A stretch of DNA of 64,000 bases from Diogma glabrata (lineage: Eukaryota > Arthropoda > Insecta > Diptera > Cylindrotomidae). The notes beneath the pieces are model-generated. The model searched no databases and had not been told where the DNA came from. It saw nothing but the letters and a program-made list of their open reading frames with translations. This document shows positions 1 through 11,190 of the stretch, one piece after another (position 1 is the first letter of the stretch; each line of letters starts with the position of its first letter). The translations under genes and the position numbers were made by a program. The stretch is taken from contig OY856186.1 of NCBI GenBank assembly GCA_963693315.1, positions 238,002,554 to 238,066,553 of the forward strand, in the 5' to 3' direction.

Positions 1-2595
1 TCTTATTTCTTACTCTCATTTTCTTGAATTATAATTTGTTTTTTTTCTATTTTATTTAACTTGATTTTTTTTTCGGTTTAAGTATGGTATAGTAATTAGT
101 AAGTAAAGATTTTCTTGTATTTTTAAGTAAAATAAAAAAAATTGTGTTTATCATATTTGGTTTGTGTGTTTTTCTTTATACTTTTTAAAAAGGAAAACGC
201 AATCGATAGTACGAATAACCTAAGTTTTGTTGAAATTAATGATAATATATTATAAATAATAGTACTCTCATTATCCTGATTCATATTTTGAATTTTTCTG
301 GTTTATTGAATTTGATGTTTTTCTCAGTTAATAACAGTGTGGAAGTGTGGTAAAGTAGGTAAAGGTTTTGTTGTCTTTAGACGATAAAAACACAGCAATT
401 TCACAGTTTTAAGTGTTCACTTCTGTCGACAGTCGCAAAGACTGCTTTTTTTAAGGTATTAAATAAAGCTTTATAAAATAAACTACATTGAAATATTTTT
501 TGCTTATTTAACATGAAATTTTTCAGTTTTTAATTTTTCGAAACATAAAATTTTTAAGGATGTCATAAAAAAAGTGCCCCCTTTTCTCTTCTTTTTTGGT
601 TTTTCAAATATTTAGTTTTTGAATCAAAACATACTCAATTAACAGACCTGCGTTTTGATTCGTTGATTATAAACCCCCATTTTGGTATTCAATAACAAAA
701 AATTAAAAGGGTCTTGATTTTCTCAATGTTTATATTTTGATAATTTAAAATTGAGTTGTTTTTTTGAAATTTTAGTAGTGCTCTTAAAATGATCATCTGA
801 AAACCATATATGTGTGGAATAATCTGTCACAATTTTAGTTCATTTGAAATTACACAATTGAACTCAAATCAGAAAAGTGTAGTCAAGGCTTTATTGGAAG
901 TCAATGTGATTTACGATGTGATTGGAAGAATTGGTTTTATTTATTCAATTTTGAGTTAACCTAATTTTACAACTTGGTGGCTCAACCGAGATTTGCATTT
1001 TTGGTAATAATCAACAACGGATCCTGGAAAGTTAATATAAGCTGGTGAAATTTTAAACATAAATTTTAGATAAAAATACTTTGTACAAAAATTATTCAAA
1101 TGGTTCATTTTAAATTAAGTTGTAATTTAGAAACAGTAAGAAGGTGTATTACTGTAGTGTTTTGTATAATATTTAAAGGTGTATTATTTTATTAATAATA
1201 AATTTGATGAATTAGTCGAACAAAAGTTTTAAGTTTCGATACGATGTCGATGGTGTTTTAATGGTTTAATGTGACTAATCGGTGATTGTGTGAAATGTGT
1301 TTGCGACACAATACAATTAATTAACATCAGTTACTTGTTACTTGTTGAAGGTGAAACAAAAGATATTTTTGTTTGAGAGATTTGGGTGGATATAAAATAA
1401 ATTAAAAGTGAAGTGGTTAAAATTATAACCTGTTGAATATTAAATAAATGACCTTGAACATTGTTTGCCATTTTAAATATTAAGGCTGTTTTCCATTTCA
1501 CTTATCCTAATTATTGAACTATTTTTGCAAAAAAATTAAACGAAAATCATATATGGGTAGTTCTATAAACATAGGCATTTTGGACGGCTCTGCTTATTTC
1601 GTATATTAATATGAAAAAAAAAAATTTTTCAAATGAAATTTGTAAACCTTAACTATTTCTAGCTGGTCACCCAAAATAAACCCATTTCGAAATATATTTC
1701 TTACAAAAAAAATTATTCAAAACGTCAAATTCTCAGTCCCCTGGCGTGTCCCACCTTGAAAGTCATAGCTTGTAAACTAAATAATCAATGATTCTAAGTG
1801 TGTAGAGACAAATTTACACTGTAGTAATAATTTTGAATAATGATGCTTTAATAATGTGTAAATAATCATAACATTACTCTATATTTCATATAAGATATAT
1901 CCTATTAAAGTTTGTCCCACGATTTTTTTATCATTCTCCTGCCCAATCAAAACAAATTGAAAATATCAGAAATTCATATTTCTTACCAAGTACTCGCTCG
2001 TCATAGGAATTAATTAACGTTCAATAAATATATTATTGCAAGTGTTTTAGTTAGTCCGAGGTTTTATCAATCAAAACAGTCATCATTACTAGCAAGATCG
2101 TGTTTTGTCCAGTCAAATTATCAGTCCCCTGTCAAGTATTTTCGTAAAAAGTATTTTAATTACAGGTAATTTTGTAGTTTTATACGTCGTGAATATGTAT
2201 TGCCTTGGCACAGAATCCGTTTATTTTGTTTTAGACGTAATTTTGTCATTTTTAAGCGAAATACTGATAAATTCTCAGTCCCCTGGTTCTCAGTCCTCCG
2301 GAAGATTTAAAATCGGGTACACTTAGATAAATGTTTATTTCGTATTTTGAGATACTATTGAGATAATTTTGAGGTAATTTAAGAGTAAGAAGGATATTTT
2401 TTAATATTGACTCATGTATTTTTTTTTTGTTTTTGTTTTTTTTTTGACTGGCCACATTCAGAAAAGTTAAAAGAACGTCATCAACTTTAACTAAACTAGT
2501 TGCCAGAACTAATACGCAAAAAACAGCTCCATTTTCTTCCTTCGTGTGTAGAAATACCCATATACATGATTTGTTGCGCCATTTGAATTTTTCCC
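1..2595. other. AT-rich spacer, no gene seen
   Basis: No coding frame of recognisable family occurs here. The only local pattern I see is a short motif close to TCTCAGTCCCCTGG that recurs at about 1731, 2120, 2273 and (as CAGTCCTCCGG) 2290. The recurrences are irregularly spaced, so this is not a tandem array. Confidence 0.6.
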
Positions 2596-2599
2596 AGCC

Positions 2600-3115
2600 A
2601 TGATGTATGCAGAATATTGTACGTCTCCACATGAACAATGTGGTATTCCTGCCAAAACTTTCAGAAAAAATGGTTTACAAATCAAATGGAACAAATGTCA
2701 GTTTCTATGCGACAATACGGAGTATTTAGGCTATAAAATTGAAGCTATAGCATCAAACCGTCAACTAGGAAGAAAGAAACAATATTAAAATTTTCTGAAC
2801 CTAATTCAGTTAATTCAATCATTAAAACGTATCATGGCCATGCAATTTTGCTTGGCAAGAAAACAGAGGAGTTGAAACAAAAAGAGTTCTTCATCCCAAA
2901 ATTACGAGAAAAAATTCGTTTTTGCATAAAAAACTGTATTCCATGCATTTTAATGAAGAGGTATATGGAAAACAAAACGGCTGGTTTAATTCTGAAATGC
3001 CCAAAGGCAACACACCATTGCATACGTATCATGTGGACCACTTGGAAAATTAAGTTGGAATCAAACAGCAATACAAACATATTTTTTGTGTGGTTGATGC
3101 AGTCTACAGTCTACA
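2600..3115 (+). pseudogene. Ty3/gypsy-type retrotransposon pol remnant (RT fragment joined to integrase fragment)
   Basis: Two short coding pieces of a gypsy-type pol gene lie side by side. The first (about 2660-2788) has the end of the reverse transcriptase palm, KNGLQIKWNKCQF followed by YLGYKIEA, a pattern typical of Ty3/gypsy RT. The second (about 2815-3115) reads as the integrase HHCC zinc region and start of the catalytic core: a YHGHAILLGKKTEELKQKEF stretch, then IRFCIKNCIPC, then in another frame PLHTYHVDHL containing the first catalytic Asp. The RNase H region expected between them is missing, and frames shift, so this is an internally deleted dead copy. No LTR or primer-binding site was recognised nearby. 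Confidence 0.7.
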
Positions 3116-3154
3116 TTACTGTTCACGGGTTTCAGTTTACTGTTTAGAATAATA

Positions 3155-3459
3155 ATAAAAATGTTACTTAACTATCGTTTTTTTAAGAATCGGGCAGAAA
3201 ACGTGGTTTTTGGAAATTTTTTGACTCAATTTTGTGATTTTGATATCAATCGATCGGGCCTGGCCATCTCCCGAAAACTTTATGAGATTGGGTGGTAGGA
3301 CCCACCCCCACCGCTGTACACCCTCTTTAAGTTTTAGCATATAAAAATCTATATAAAATAAATGGGAAGAGATAAAAAAAATTTTATGGCACCGTTATCT
3401 TTTATTCAGACCGGCGCAACTTTTGAGTCCAAAAGTTGGGTTGCACCCCCACCCCCAAC
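3155..3459 (+). repeat. Large fold-back element, left arm, outer part
   Basis: This segment is the inverted counterpart of about 21190-21499. Shared landmarks are the AACTATCGTTTTTTTAAGAA start, the GATTGGGTGGTAGGACCCAC / GGGTCCTACCACCCCAATCT block and the ACCGTTATCTTTTATTCAGA block. The left arm is interrupted at 3460 by a hAT-like insertion and resumes at 5566. Confidence 0.8.
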
Positions 3460-5557
3460 TAGGGCATGTAAAAACCCAGTTAATTTTAAAAACCGGGTCT
3501 CGGTTTTTAATAAAATGAAAAACCGGGTAATCGGGTTTTAACCGGTTTTTTGGTATTTTTAAAAGATATGTTGAGTAAAACTTTAAATATTACATAAAAA
3601 AAATTGAGAATAACATGATAAAATTCATTATATATAGTATGCAAACAAAAAATAGAAACGAAACTTAACTTATAACTTTTTTTTAAGAAAATAATATTTA
3701 AGAAAAATTAAAGCGCCAACAGGTCAAATTTCAAAGATGGACGTTGTATAGTACAGAAATTACCTGCGATCGAAAAGACTTCTCACTGTCTGTTGAAGTA
3801 AGTTGAATGGATGAAGCCAGAGCATTGACTAAGTTGTTGATTTTTATCGATTTTTCCTTAGTAACGCAAAACATTTTCATTTCTTTTTGGAAGGACGGCT
3901 CAAAATTGCTATGGTTTGCACATTCGTTTGAACCATGCAATACCGCATAAATTGAATGTTGTAGCTGTATGTTGTAATCAAAAACCAGATTCGGACAACA
4001 TTGGTGCGACTTCGCCTTCGTGAATGATCTCTAAAATGTTTATTTGGATTTAGGAGTATGAACTATATTTTTCTAAAAAAATTCATAATTTTTAAGAATT
4101 GTCGATAAACAATAAATTATTATAAGATAATATTGATAATATTTAATTCTGCAGGAAGAGCAGAACAAAGTTATTGGTGCGTTTAGGAAAAAATGTTTTT
4201 CCGAATGAGGTGTGATGATTTGAAATGCACCGGCCACCGAGTACGGAAATATCTGTTTTCTAACAAGTTGCACAGAATTCTTCTTTGGAATTGATTAAAA
4301 CAGTTTCTTAAAGTGAAATTTGATTAACCTTGAATGTTACTAAAAGTTTAAAATCAAGTATTTATTCCTTCATTGAAAATTAAGAAAACAAACGATTAAC
4401 TCCGTCTAATATTCTATTGAAAATAAGTTAATTAAGTTATGGAAAACGAAATAAACATTTTAAGTATAATAAAAACACCAATGGAAACTACAAAAAATCT
4501 AGTACCACAGAAATCAAAACATAAAATTGTAAAAAGTTTTAAAAATTTCTTCCTATGGAAGACTGCAGAGAAAAGTTCAGATGGTTGATAAAAATGTTAT
4601 AGACCGAGAGCCCGCGACGGCCAGACCTTCGTTATTTTATAAAAGCTAAAAGTTTTTCTGCGCATACCTCCTACTCAGGTATGAACAATTAGTGAGATAT
4701 GAAGTTTGGATCATGGTGGCTTTGGCAGGGAGCAGGTAACAGAGGGGCCTCCAAAGTTTCGTGAAAGTATAAAAGGTAATTTTTTTAAATATTCTTCGGG
4801 ATAGTACTAGAAGTCACATCACCCATTGCTAGACACTTACTATCGTGGTAACCCCCTGCCAGACAATCTTAAACTTTAACGAATTGATAATGTTTAAGGG
4901 TGTCTGGGAGGAGGCTACCACGATAGTAAGTGTCTGGCAATGTGTGACGTGACTTCTAATACTATCCCGAAAAATATATAAAAAAAATTACCTTTTATAC
5001 TTTCACGAAACTTTGAAGGCCCCTTTGTTACCTGCTCCCTGCCAAAGCCACCATGATCCAAACTTCATATGTCGCTAATCGTTCCTACCTCAGTAGGGGG
5101 TATGCGCAGAGAAACTTTCAGTTTTTATAAAATAACGAAGTCTGGTCGTCGCGGGCTCTTAGTCTATTATGTTTGAATACTTTATTGAAAAGTTTATACT
5201 AAAGAATTTAAACAACTAATATAAAATTGCGAACGGTAAACCCGCAAGTGAAGACTTTAAAGTATTCCACATTGTATTTGGGTGACGTATTACAACTATA
5301 CTGTAAGTGTAAGTTACGAATATTTCTATGCAAATATGAGATCCATTTCCATACGATTTTTAGTTAATGAATCTATATTCTATTGCATCCAGAATACGAA
5401 AAACTAAATTTACTTTCTAGAAGAAACAATAAAATGAACTTTCGATGTTAACCGAAAAACCCGGTTTTCACGGCAAAGCCCGGTTTTTGACGGTTTTGTT
5501 AAAATGAACAAAAAAAACGGGTAGCCAGTTTTGGTTTTATCCGGTTTACTAGCCCTA
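3460..5557. mobile_element. hAT-like nonautonomous element inserted in the fold-back arm
   Basis: The interruption of the fold-back arm has short inverted ends, TAGGGCATGTAAA at 3460 and the complement of TAGGGCTAGTAAA ending at 5557. It is flanked by 8-bp direct repeats CCCCCAAC (3452-3459) and CCCACAAC (5558-5565), one mismatch. An 8-bp duplication and TAGGG-type ends fit the hAT superfamily. The subterminal regions at both ends are rich in AAAACCGGGT / CCGGTTTT motifs in opposite orientation. I find no transposase frame inside, so it would need a trans-acting transposase. A fold-back MITE is nested at about 4600-5166. Confidence 0.75.
4600..5166. mobile_element. Fold-back MITE, copy 1 (~567 bp, nearly full-length inverted repeat)
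   Basis: The two halves are almost perfect reverse complements, starting AGAC..GAGCCCGCGACG and ending CGTCGCGGGCTCTTAGTCT. Inner landmarks such as CTTCGGGATAGTACTAGAAG and CACGATAGTAAGTGTCTGG occur in both arms around a short centre near 4885. It codes for nothing visible. A close relative lies at 31343-31872, so this is a dispersed family. It is nested inside the hAT-like element, which makes it the youngest of that stack. Confidence 0.85.
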
Positions 5558-5565
5558 CCCACAAC

Positions 5566-6664
5566 CTACCCCGTGGGTGGGGTTGACACATTAATTGAGT
5601 TAAATATGTCATGTGGGGTATCGTTAGAATCAGAATTTCATAACAAATATAATCCTCTATATTACCCCCTGATCATAACCATTTTTTTACTCCCAAGGGG
5701 GTACCCTTATCGTAGACAAAAATATTTTTTTGCATGTCATGTTTGGTGTCGATTTCAATATAATCGGGGATGCTGAGTTCAATGATGTTGATAAAAATGG
5801 AGGCCGGACTCGGGTAGTCCAAAAAGGGGTGGAGGTTGGGGGATCGGTTATAAAAACTATCGAGATTATCGTCATAATAAAAATTGGGGTCGGACTTAAG
5901 GTAGTCCAATAATTGGTGAGGGTTGGTGGGGGGTTGGGCGGTCGGTTATACAAAGTATCGAAATTATTGTCATTACCATCGATTTTTACATAATCGAGGA
6001 TGCTGAGTTCAATGGTGATGGTAAAAAATGTTAACCGGACTCAGGGTAGTTCAATAAGGGATGGGGGATGGGGGTCGGTTATAAAAAATATCGAAATTAT
6101 CGTCATCATTATCAATTTTAACATAATCGAAGATGTTGCGTTTAATTATGATAAGAAAAATTGGGACTGGACTCAGGGTAGTCCAATAATAGGTGGGGGT
6201 TGGGGGGGTCGGTTACACAAAGTATCGAAATTATTGTCATTATTATTGATTTTTACATAGTTGAGAATGCTGAGTTCAATGGTGATGTTAAAAAATGTTG
6301 CCCGGACTCAGGGTAGTTAAATAAGGGGTGAGGGTTGTGGGTCTGGTCATGAATAGCATCAAAATTATCATCATTATTTCATCATCACTGCATTACCACT
6401 TGCATCATCACTGATGATAAAAATGGTGACCGGATTTAGGGTAGTTCAATAAGGGGTGGGGGTTGGGGGTCTGGTCATGAATATTATCAAAATTGTCGTC
6501 ATTAGTGTTGATTTCAACATAATTGAGGACGCTGAATCCAACAGTGATGTTTAAATTGGGATCAAAAACATAAGGGTGTCACTAAAAGGTGGGAGGTGGA
6601 GGCTGAAAGCCGAAAATGTTCACACATATATTATGAGTATTGATTTTGGATGATAAATCAAGGG
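5566..6664 (+). repeat. Large fold-back element, left arm, inner part with ~130-bp tandem units
   Basis: This continues the left arm after the hAT-like insertion and is the inverted counterpart of about 20560-21190. From about 5755 it consists of diverged tandem units of roughly 120-135 bp, each with an AATCGAGGATGCTGAGTTCA-like start, then GGACTCAGGGTAGTTCAATA, a G-rich stretch (GGGGTGGGGGTTGGGGG) and TATCGAAATTATTGTCATTA. Units begin near 5755, 5975, 6110, 6245 and 6505, with broken ones between. The arm is cut at 6670 by the Polinton and resumes at 19764. Confidence 0.8.
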
Positions 6665-6670
6665 CACTGA
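6665..6670 (+). repeat. Polinton target site duplication, left copy (CACTGA)
   Basis: CACTGA immediately precedes the first base of the left TIR and is repeated exactly at 19764-19769 after the right TIR. Six base pairs is the length made by Maverick/Polinton integrases. Confidence 0.93.
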
Positions 6671-7632
6671 AGTAGTGTTATCCCACTTTCGTAAATTTTC
6701 AGGTAATTATCCCACTATCGTAAATTTTCAAGTTTAAATCAATTTTTTTTTTGTTTGATAAGCTACAACAACAATTGCATTGAGAGACTGAGTTAAAAAA
6801 AATGGATTACGTATTGCTAAGATTATTCAATGTACGAAACTGAATATAATTTTTTTACTTCGAATTGCATTGAGAGAATGATCTTGAAAGAAAACTAGCG
6901 AAAACGATTAAAATATTTTTTTTGTTGTATCTTATAAGAAAAAATTAATTTTCTTCGTCACGAAAAAAAGTAAAGAAATGTGGGACTATCCAACAAATGT
7001 TTTAAAATAGATTATTCAATGAGTTGACTGAATCAACTGAGAAAAAACAACAACAATTGCATTCAATTTTTCAGTTGTATCAGTTGCTTCAGTCAAATAT
7101 GAGTTTGTGTTTTAATCTTGCGGTCGAATAAAAAACTTGAAAGAAAAACTAGAGAAAGTGATTTAAATCTTTTTTTGTTGTTGTATCTTATAAGAAAAAA
7201 TTCATTTTCGATCCCACTATCTTTCATGAGTTGAGTTGACTGAATCAACTGAGAAAAAACAACAACAATTGCATTCAATTTTTCAGTTGTATCAGTTGCT
7301 TCAGTCAAATATGAGTTTGTGTTTTAATCTTGCGGTTGAATAAAAAATGGTTGTCTCGATATTATGCCACTTTGTTAATCGAAAGCAAAATATGAAAAAG
7401 CATGTGAATTGAATTTTTTTGTTTCATAACTTTTGTCTCGATATTATGACATTGAATTTTGTTTCATAACTTTTGTCTCGATATTATATCGTAATTGCGT
7501 GCGGCTTTTTTTTTGCGTTAAATGCATAAATAATTTTTTTCATTGGGGCACATGTGTTGTTCTAGTTTTTTTTTTGTTGTTATATAAGATTTTGTTGAAA
7601 AAACTAAAAAATTATAAATAGATGTTCGAAAT
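6671..7632 (+). repeat. Polinton left terminal inverted repeat
   Basis: This is the inverted partner of 18342-19763. It starts with two tandem copies of a 29-bp unit (ATCCCACT[TT/AT]CGTAAATTTT...), whereas the right TIR has three. It holds a ~200-bp internal duplication (about 7035-7130 and 7230-7345, both with GTTGACTGAATCAACTGAGA). The innermost shared stretch (about 7600-7632) includes TATAAATAG and GATGTTCGAAATG, the same sequence that forms the core promoter of the ATPase gene at the other end. Confidence 0.9.
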
Positions 7633-7788
7633 GTGAAAAACTTGCTATAATTTTGGAAAAAACTTATTTAAATAAAAAATGAAATCTTTTTTTTTATTTT
7701 TTTTGTTATAGTTTTGTAAAAACTTTAAACAAAATTTTTATTTTATTAATTAATTTTTTAAAATTTGTTTAAATACATTAAATTTTTA

Positions 7789-8163
7789 TTAAAACAGCTG
7801 ACCATCCATCTCGAATTGAGTTTCGTCTTCAACCAATAACGCCATTGGTTTCACACGAAACTCATATAATGGTGCGTTCATTTTGGAAGCATCTCTACCG
7901 ATGAATTTGATCAGCATATTTGTGATGTTGGCTTCTTGGCCAACAAATAATTTTGTTAGCCTTGGCGGCATGTATAAATTCCCGGTATCTTTGATGACCA
8001 GCACAACCCGGTCCCCAAATTTTGTCTTTACCAGCTTGTAGCTGGTCACCTCGTGTTCAATGTTTAGCCCCAATTCTTCCGGCTTTAGTATTTGGCTTTG
8101 CACAGTCCGTGCTGCACTGTTCAACGATTCAACGAAAGAAGAAGCCTGGAAAATTAAAAACAA
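7789..8163 (-). CDS. Small Polinton protein, probable OB-fold / ssDNA-binding type
   Basis: The frame gives about 118 residues after ASSFVESLN. The core TSYKLVKTKFGDRVVLVIKD followed by LYMPPRLTKLF has the alternating strand pattern (Y-x-L...-T-K-[YF]-G-x-R-[VI]-V...L-P-x-R) seen in small unassigned proteins of arthropod Polintons, and I infer an OB-like fold. The 5' end is unresolved. An ATG at 8209 lies just upstream but out of frame, separated by sequence with a GTAACC donor-like site and a TTTTCCAG acceptor-like site just before GCTTCTTCT (8145); the obvious splice does not keep frame, so either a different intron or a small lesion is present. A TATAAATA lies at 8310-8303. It is the leftmost gene and ends about 155 bp inside the left TIR. 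Confidence 0.65.
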   Translation of the reverse strand: MFLIFQASSFVESLNSAARTVQSQILKPEELGLNIEHEVTSYKLVKTKFGDRVVLVIKDTGNLYMPPRLTKLFVGQEANITNMLIKFIGRDASKMNAPLYEFRVKPMALLVEDETQFEMDGQLF

Positions 8164-8210
8164 TTAAAAATAAATTAATTAATATAGTTTGAGAGGGGTT
8201 ACTTGCCATT

Positions 8211-8585
8211 TCGATTTTTTTTGTTTTGGTTTTAAATTCACAAGTGATGTGTTGTTCGCCTTAGTTTTCTGATTATGATTTGAGATTGATTTTATGCAAT
8301 TGTATTTATACCATTTTTCTTTAGATTATTTTGCATGTTTTTCTGTTCTTTATTTCTGTATTCCCCTGCATGGGGTAATTGAACACATGGGAAAATTTTA
8401 ATTTCAATAAATCGAAAATGTTTTCAGTTATTGAATTCATTCCGACGATTTTACTTTTCTTTTTTTCACATTTTCTTGCATCGGGTTTTTTTGTTTTAAA
8501 GTTTTTATTTGCATTTTAAATTTAGTTTAAATTTGAACTAGCTAAGTGATAGACGCAAATAAAAATACGTGAAAAAAATGAATAA
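8211..8585. other. Noncoding gap where the polymerase N-terminus would be
   Basis: This AT-rich stretch separates the OB-like gene promoter from the first readable polymerase codon. Neither strand shows an Exo I motif or other polymerase N-terminal sequence, which suggests a deletion of that part of the gene. Confidence 0.5.
8303..8310 (-). promoter_or_regulatory. TATA box candidate for the OB-like gene
   Basis: TATAAATA on the minus strand, about 95 bp upstream of the ATG at 8209. Four other minus-strand Polinton genes have a similar TATA-like motif upstream of their start. Confidence 0.45.
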
Positions 8586-11054
8586 TTATTTAAGAGACAA
8601 CATGTTTTTGAAAACGACTCGACTGACAATTGCGTAAAAAAATTTATCGATTTCTGCGAAACATTCCGCAAAAACTCTTCTCAAATATTTTGTATAGCCC
8701 ATAATTTTAAATCGTATGATGGTCAGTTTATAGTTAAAGAGCTGGCGAAACGAGACAAGCCAATTCTTCCTATTTTAGGTGGAATGAAAATTTATAAAAT
8801 AACCTATGATAATCATATTTCTTTCATTGATTCGTTACATTTTCTGCCAATGGCTCTATCTAAATTTCCTGAAACATTTGGTTTGGAAAATTTGTCTAAA
8901 GGTTGGTATCCTCACTTTTTTAATACACCTGAGAATTACAACTATGTAGGTGATCTTCCCGATCGCAAATACTTTGGAATATCTCATATGAGTCAGAAGG
9001 ATGTTAAAAAATTCAACAACTGGTATAGTGAACAGTCACAGCTCAGTTTACCTTACGATAATCGGAAGGAATTAATTAAATATTGTTGCCTAGATGTTGA
9101 AATTCTTCGCAAGGGTTGTATTAAATTTATGAATGATTTCTTAACTACAACAGATGTTAACCCTTTGTTGCAATCATTTACATTAGCTCAGGCAGTAATG
9201 CTAGCTTATCGTAAGAAATTCTTAGCGTAAAAAACTTTGGGGGTAATTCCAACAAATTTGTACAACCATGCCGATAAAAACCAATCTCGTATTGGACTAA
9301 AATGGTTAATTTATGAGAGTAAACAAATTTCAGAAAAAATCTCTTTCGAAGTAAAAATACCAACTACCAATTTTTACGTGGATGGGTTTTGCGCAAGCAG
9401 CAATACTGTCTATGAATTTCTAGGATGCTATTGGCATGGATGTCAAAAATGTTTTGTAGCCAGAAACATTGAGATAAATGGTAGCGATTCGTTCGTTAAC
9501 AAGTACGAACAATCAATGGCTAGATTGCATGTTATAGAGTCGCTAGGGTACAACATTAAAAAAATTTGGGAGTGCAAGTTTAAGAACTTCCTGTCTGAAA
9601 ACCCCGAGCTATCCGCAACTCTAGATAACGACCGTGAATTACAGTATAGTCATCTTGATCCTAGAGATGCCCTGTATGGTGGTCGAACCGAAACATTTCA
9701 GCCTTACCACAAAGTAAAGAATGGTGAAAAAATAAGATATTTTGATTTTACATCACTCTACCCGTATGTAAATAAATATGGTAAAAACCCCATTCATCAT
9801 CCAAAAGTCTTTCGCAGAGAAGAGTGTGAGAACCTCGATATCTTAAGTATTGACGGTCTAATCAAGTGTTTAGTGCTACCCCCTCAAAAACTATTAATTC
9901 CAATTCTTCCAATGAAAATAAATAACAAACTTCTATTTACTTTATGTCGAACGTGCGGAGAAACTGAAAATGTTTGCAACCGTTGTACACATGAGGAATC
10001 TGAACGAATGTTATCAGGTACTTGGGTATTGAACGAAGTCAAACTAGCAATTAATCATGGTTACAAGATTGCAGAAATTTTTGAAGTTTGGCAATACGAG
10101 ATAGCTCAATATAATAGAGAAAAAAAGTGTGGCGGCGTGTTCACTGATTATATGAATTGCTTCCTTAAGTTAAAACAAGAAGCAAGTGATTGGCCTCCAA
10201 ACGTTTCCACTCAAATTGAAAAGGAAAACTACATTAAGGAGTTTTTTGAAGGGATTCATTTGGATCCAAAAGCAATTACAAATAATCCTTCACAAAGAGG
10301 TTGCAGTAAACTTCTTTTAAATGCGCTTTGGGGAAAATTGGGTCAAAGAAATGATAAGAATCAGACGGCCATCATTCATACAGTTTCTGAATTGTACAAA
10401 TTAATCTCATCCCCAGGAGTTGAAATTACCGATGTATTTCCAGTAGAAAATGTTCTATGGGTGAAATGGAAACATCCAAGTAATGATTTTGTTATACCAC
10501 TTAAACACGCTTCCGTAGCTGTGGCCGCATTTACTACGGCTAATGCTCGAATTAAGCTTTACAAAGAGCTAGCGAAAGTTCAAGGAAAACTTCTCTATTG
10601 TGATACCGATTCAATTATTTTTATAGAAGACGTGTCAAATGAAGGAGTGCTTAAAACGGGTAATTTTGTAGGTGATTTAACCGACGAATTATCAGGATAC
10701 GGAAAAAATGCCTATATTACTGAATTTGTTAGTACAGGGCCTAAAAGCTATGGGTTCATTGCGTTCAATCCTGATAAAGAGGAATATCATGAGACGGCAA
10801 AGTGTAAAGGCATAACACTAAATGTTGAATCGCAAAAATCTTTGAATTTTTATACTTTGAAGAGCATTGTAACCAATGTTAGTGATGAAGGCTTTCGTAC
10901 GGTCTGTGACTAAAAAAAAATTAAGAGACGAAAAATATTAGAAGTAGTTTCTCAGCCTGAAATTAAGAAATTTGGGTTTACATATAACAAGCGAATTTGT
11001 CTTGATGACTATAAAACAATCCCATTTGGCTTTATTTTTTTAACCTATTTTTAA
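8586..11054 (+). pseudogene. POLB: Protein-primed family B DNA polymerase, N-truncated with two in-frame stops
   Basis: This replicates the element using a protein primer. Visible motifs in order: Exo II AHNFKSYDGQF (8697-8729), Exo III YCCLDVEIL (9081-9107), EFLGCYWHGCQKC (about 9415-9455), YGG as LYGGR (about 9671-9685), motif A DFTSLYP (9744-9764), a CxxC-type insert CRTCGETENVCNRCTH, motif B SKLLLNALWGKLG (about 10306-10344), motif C DTDS (10602-10613) and a C-terminal FGFTYNKRI region. Catalytic aspartates of the polymerase domain are present. The frame is open from 8586, but the upstream Exo I (DxE) segment is missing and 8211-8585 looks noncoding. Two TAA codons, at 9228-9230 and 10911-10913, interrupt one continuous frame that otherwise runs to 11054. 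About 820 codons remain against roughly 1000-1200 in intact relatives. Confidence 0.95.
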
Positions 11055-11190
11055 AAAATGTTTTGTTTAGTTTTAATTTTTCTCGTTTTTAATAGTAATA
11101 TTGTATTTTAATATGTAATAAAAAGGTTTAAAACAAAAATAAATATAATTATAATAAATACGAAATGTAAATATAGAATAAGTGTTAAAT

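Noticed and set aside
7093..7308. 71-codon minus-strand frame and its twin at 19039-19311
   Set aside because: Both lie inside the Polinton TIRs and have the same sequence by inversion; no family resemblance and no conserved start.
9228..10913. Genetic code change or programmed readthrough of TAA/TGA to explain the in-frame stops
   Set aside because: The intact ATPase, penton-like and other genes end normally at such codons, and the stops hit unrelated positions. Decay is simpler, though I keep readthrough as a stated alternative.
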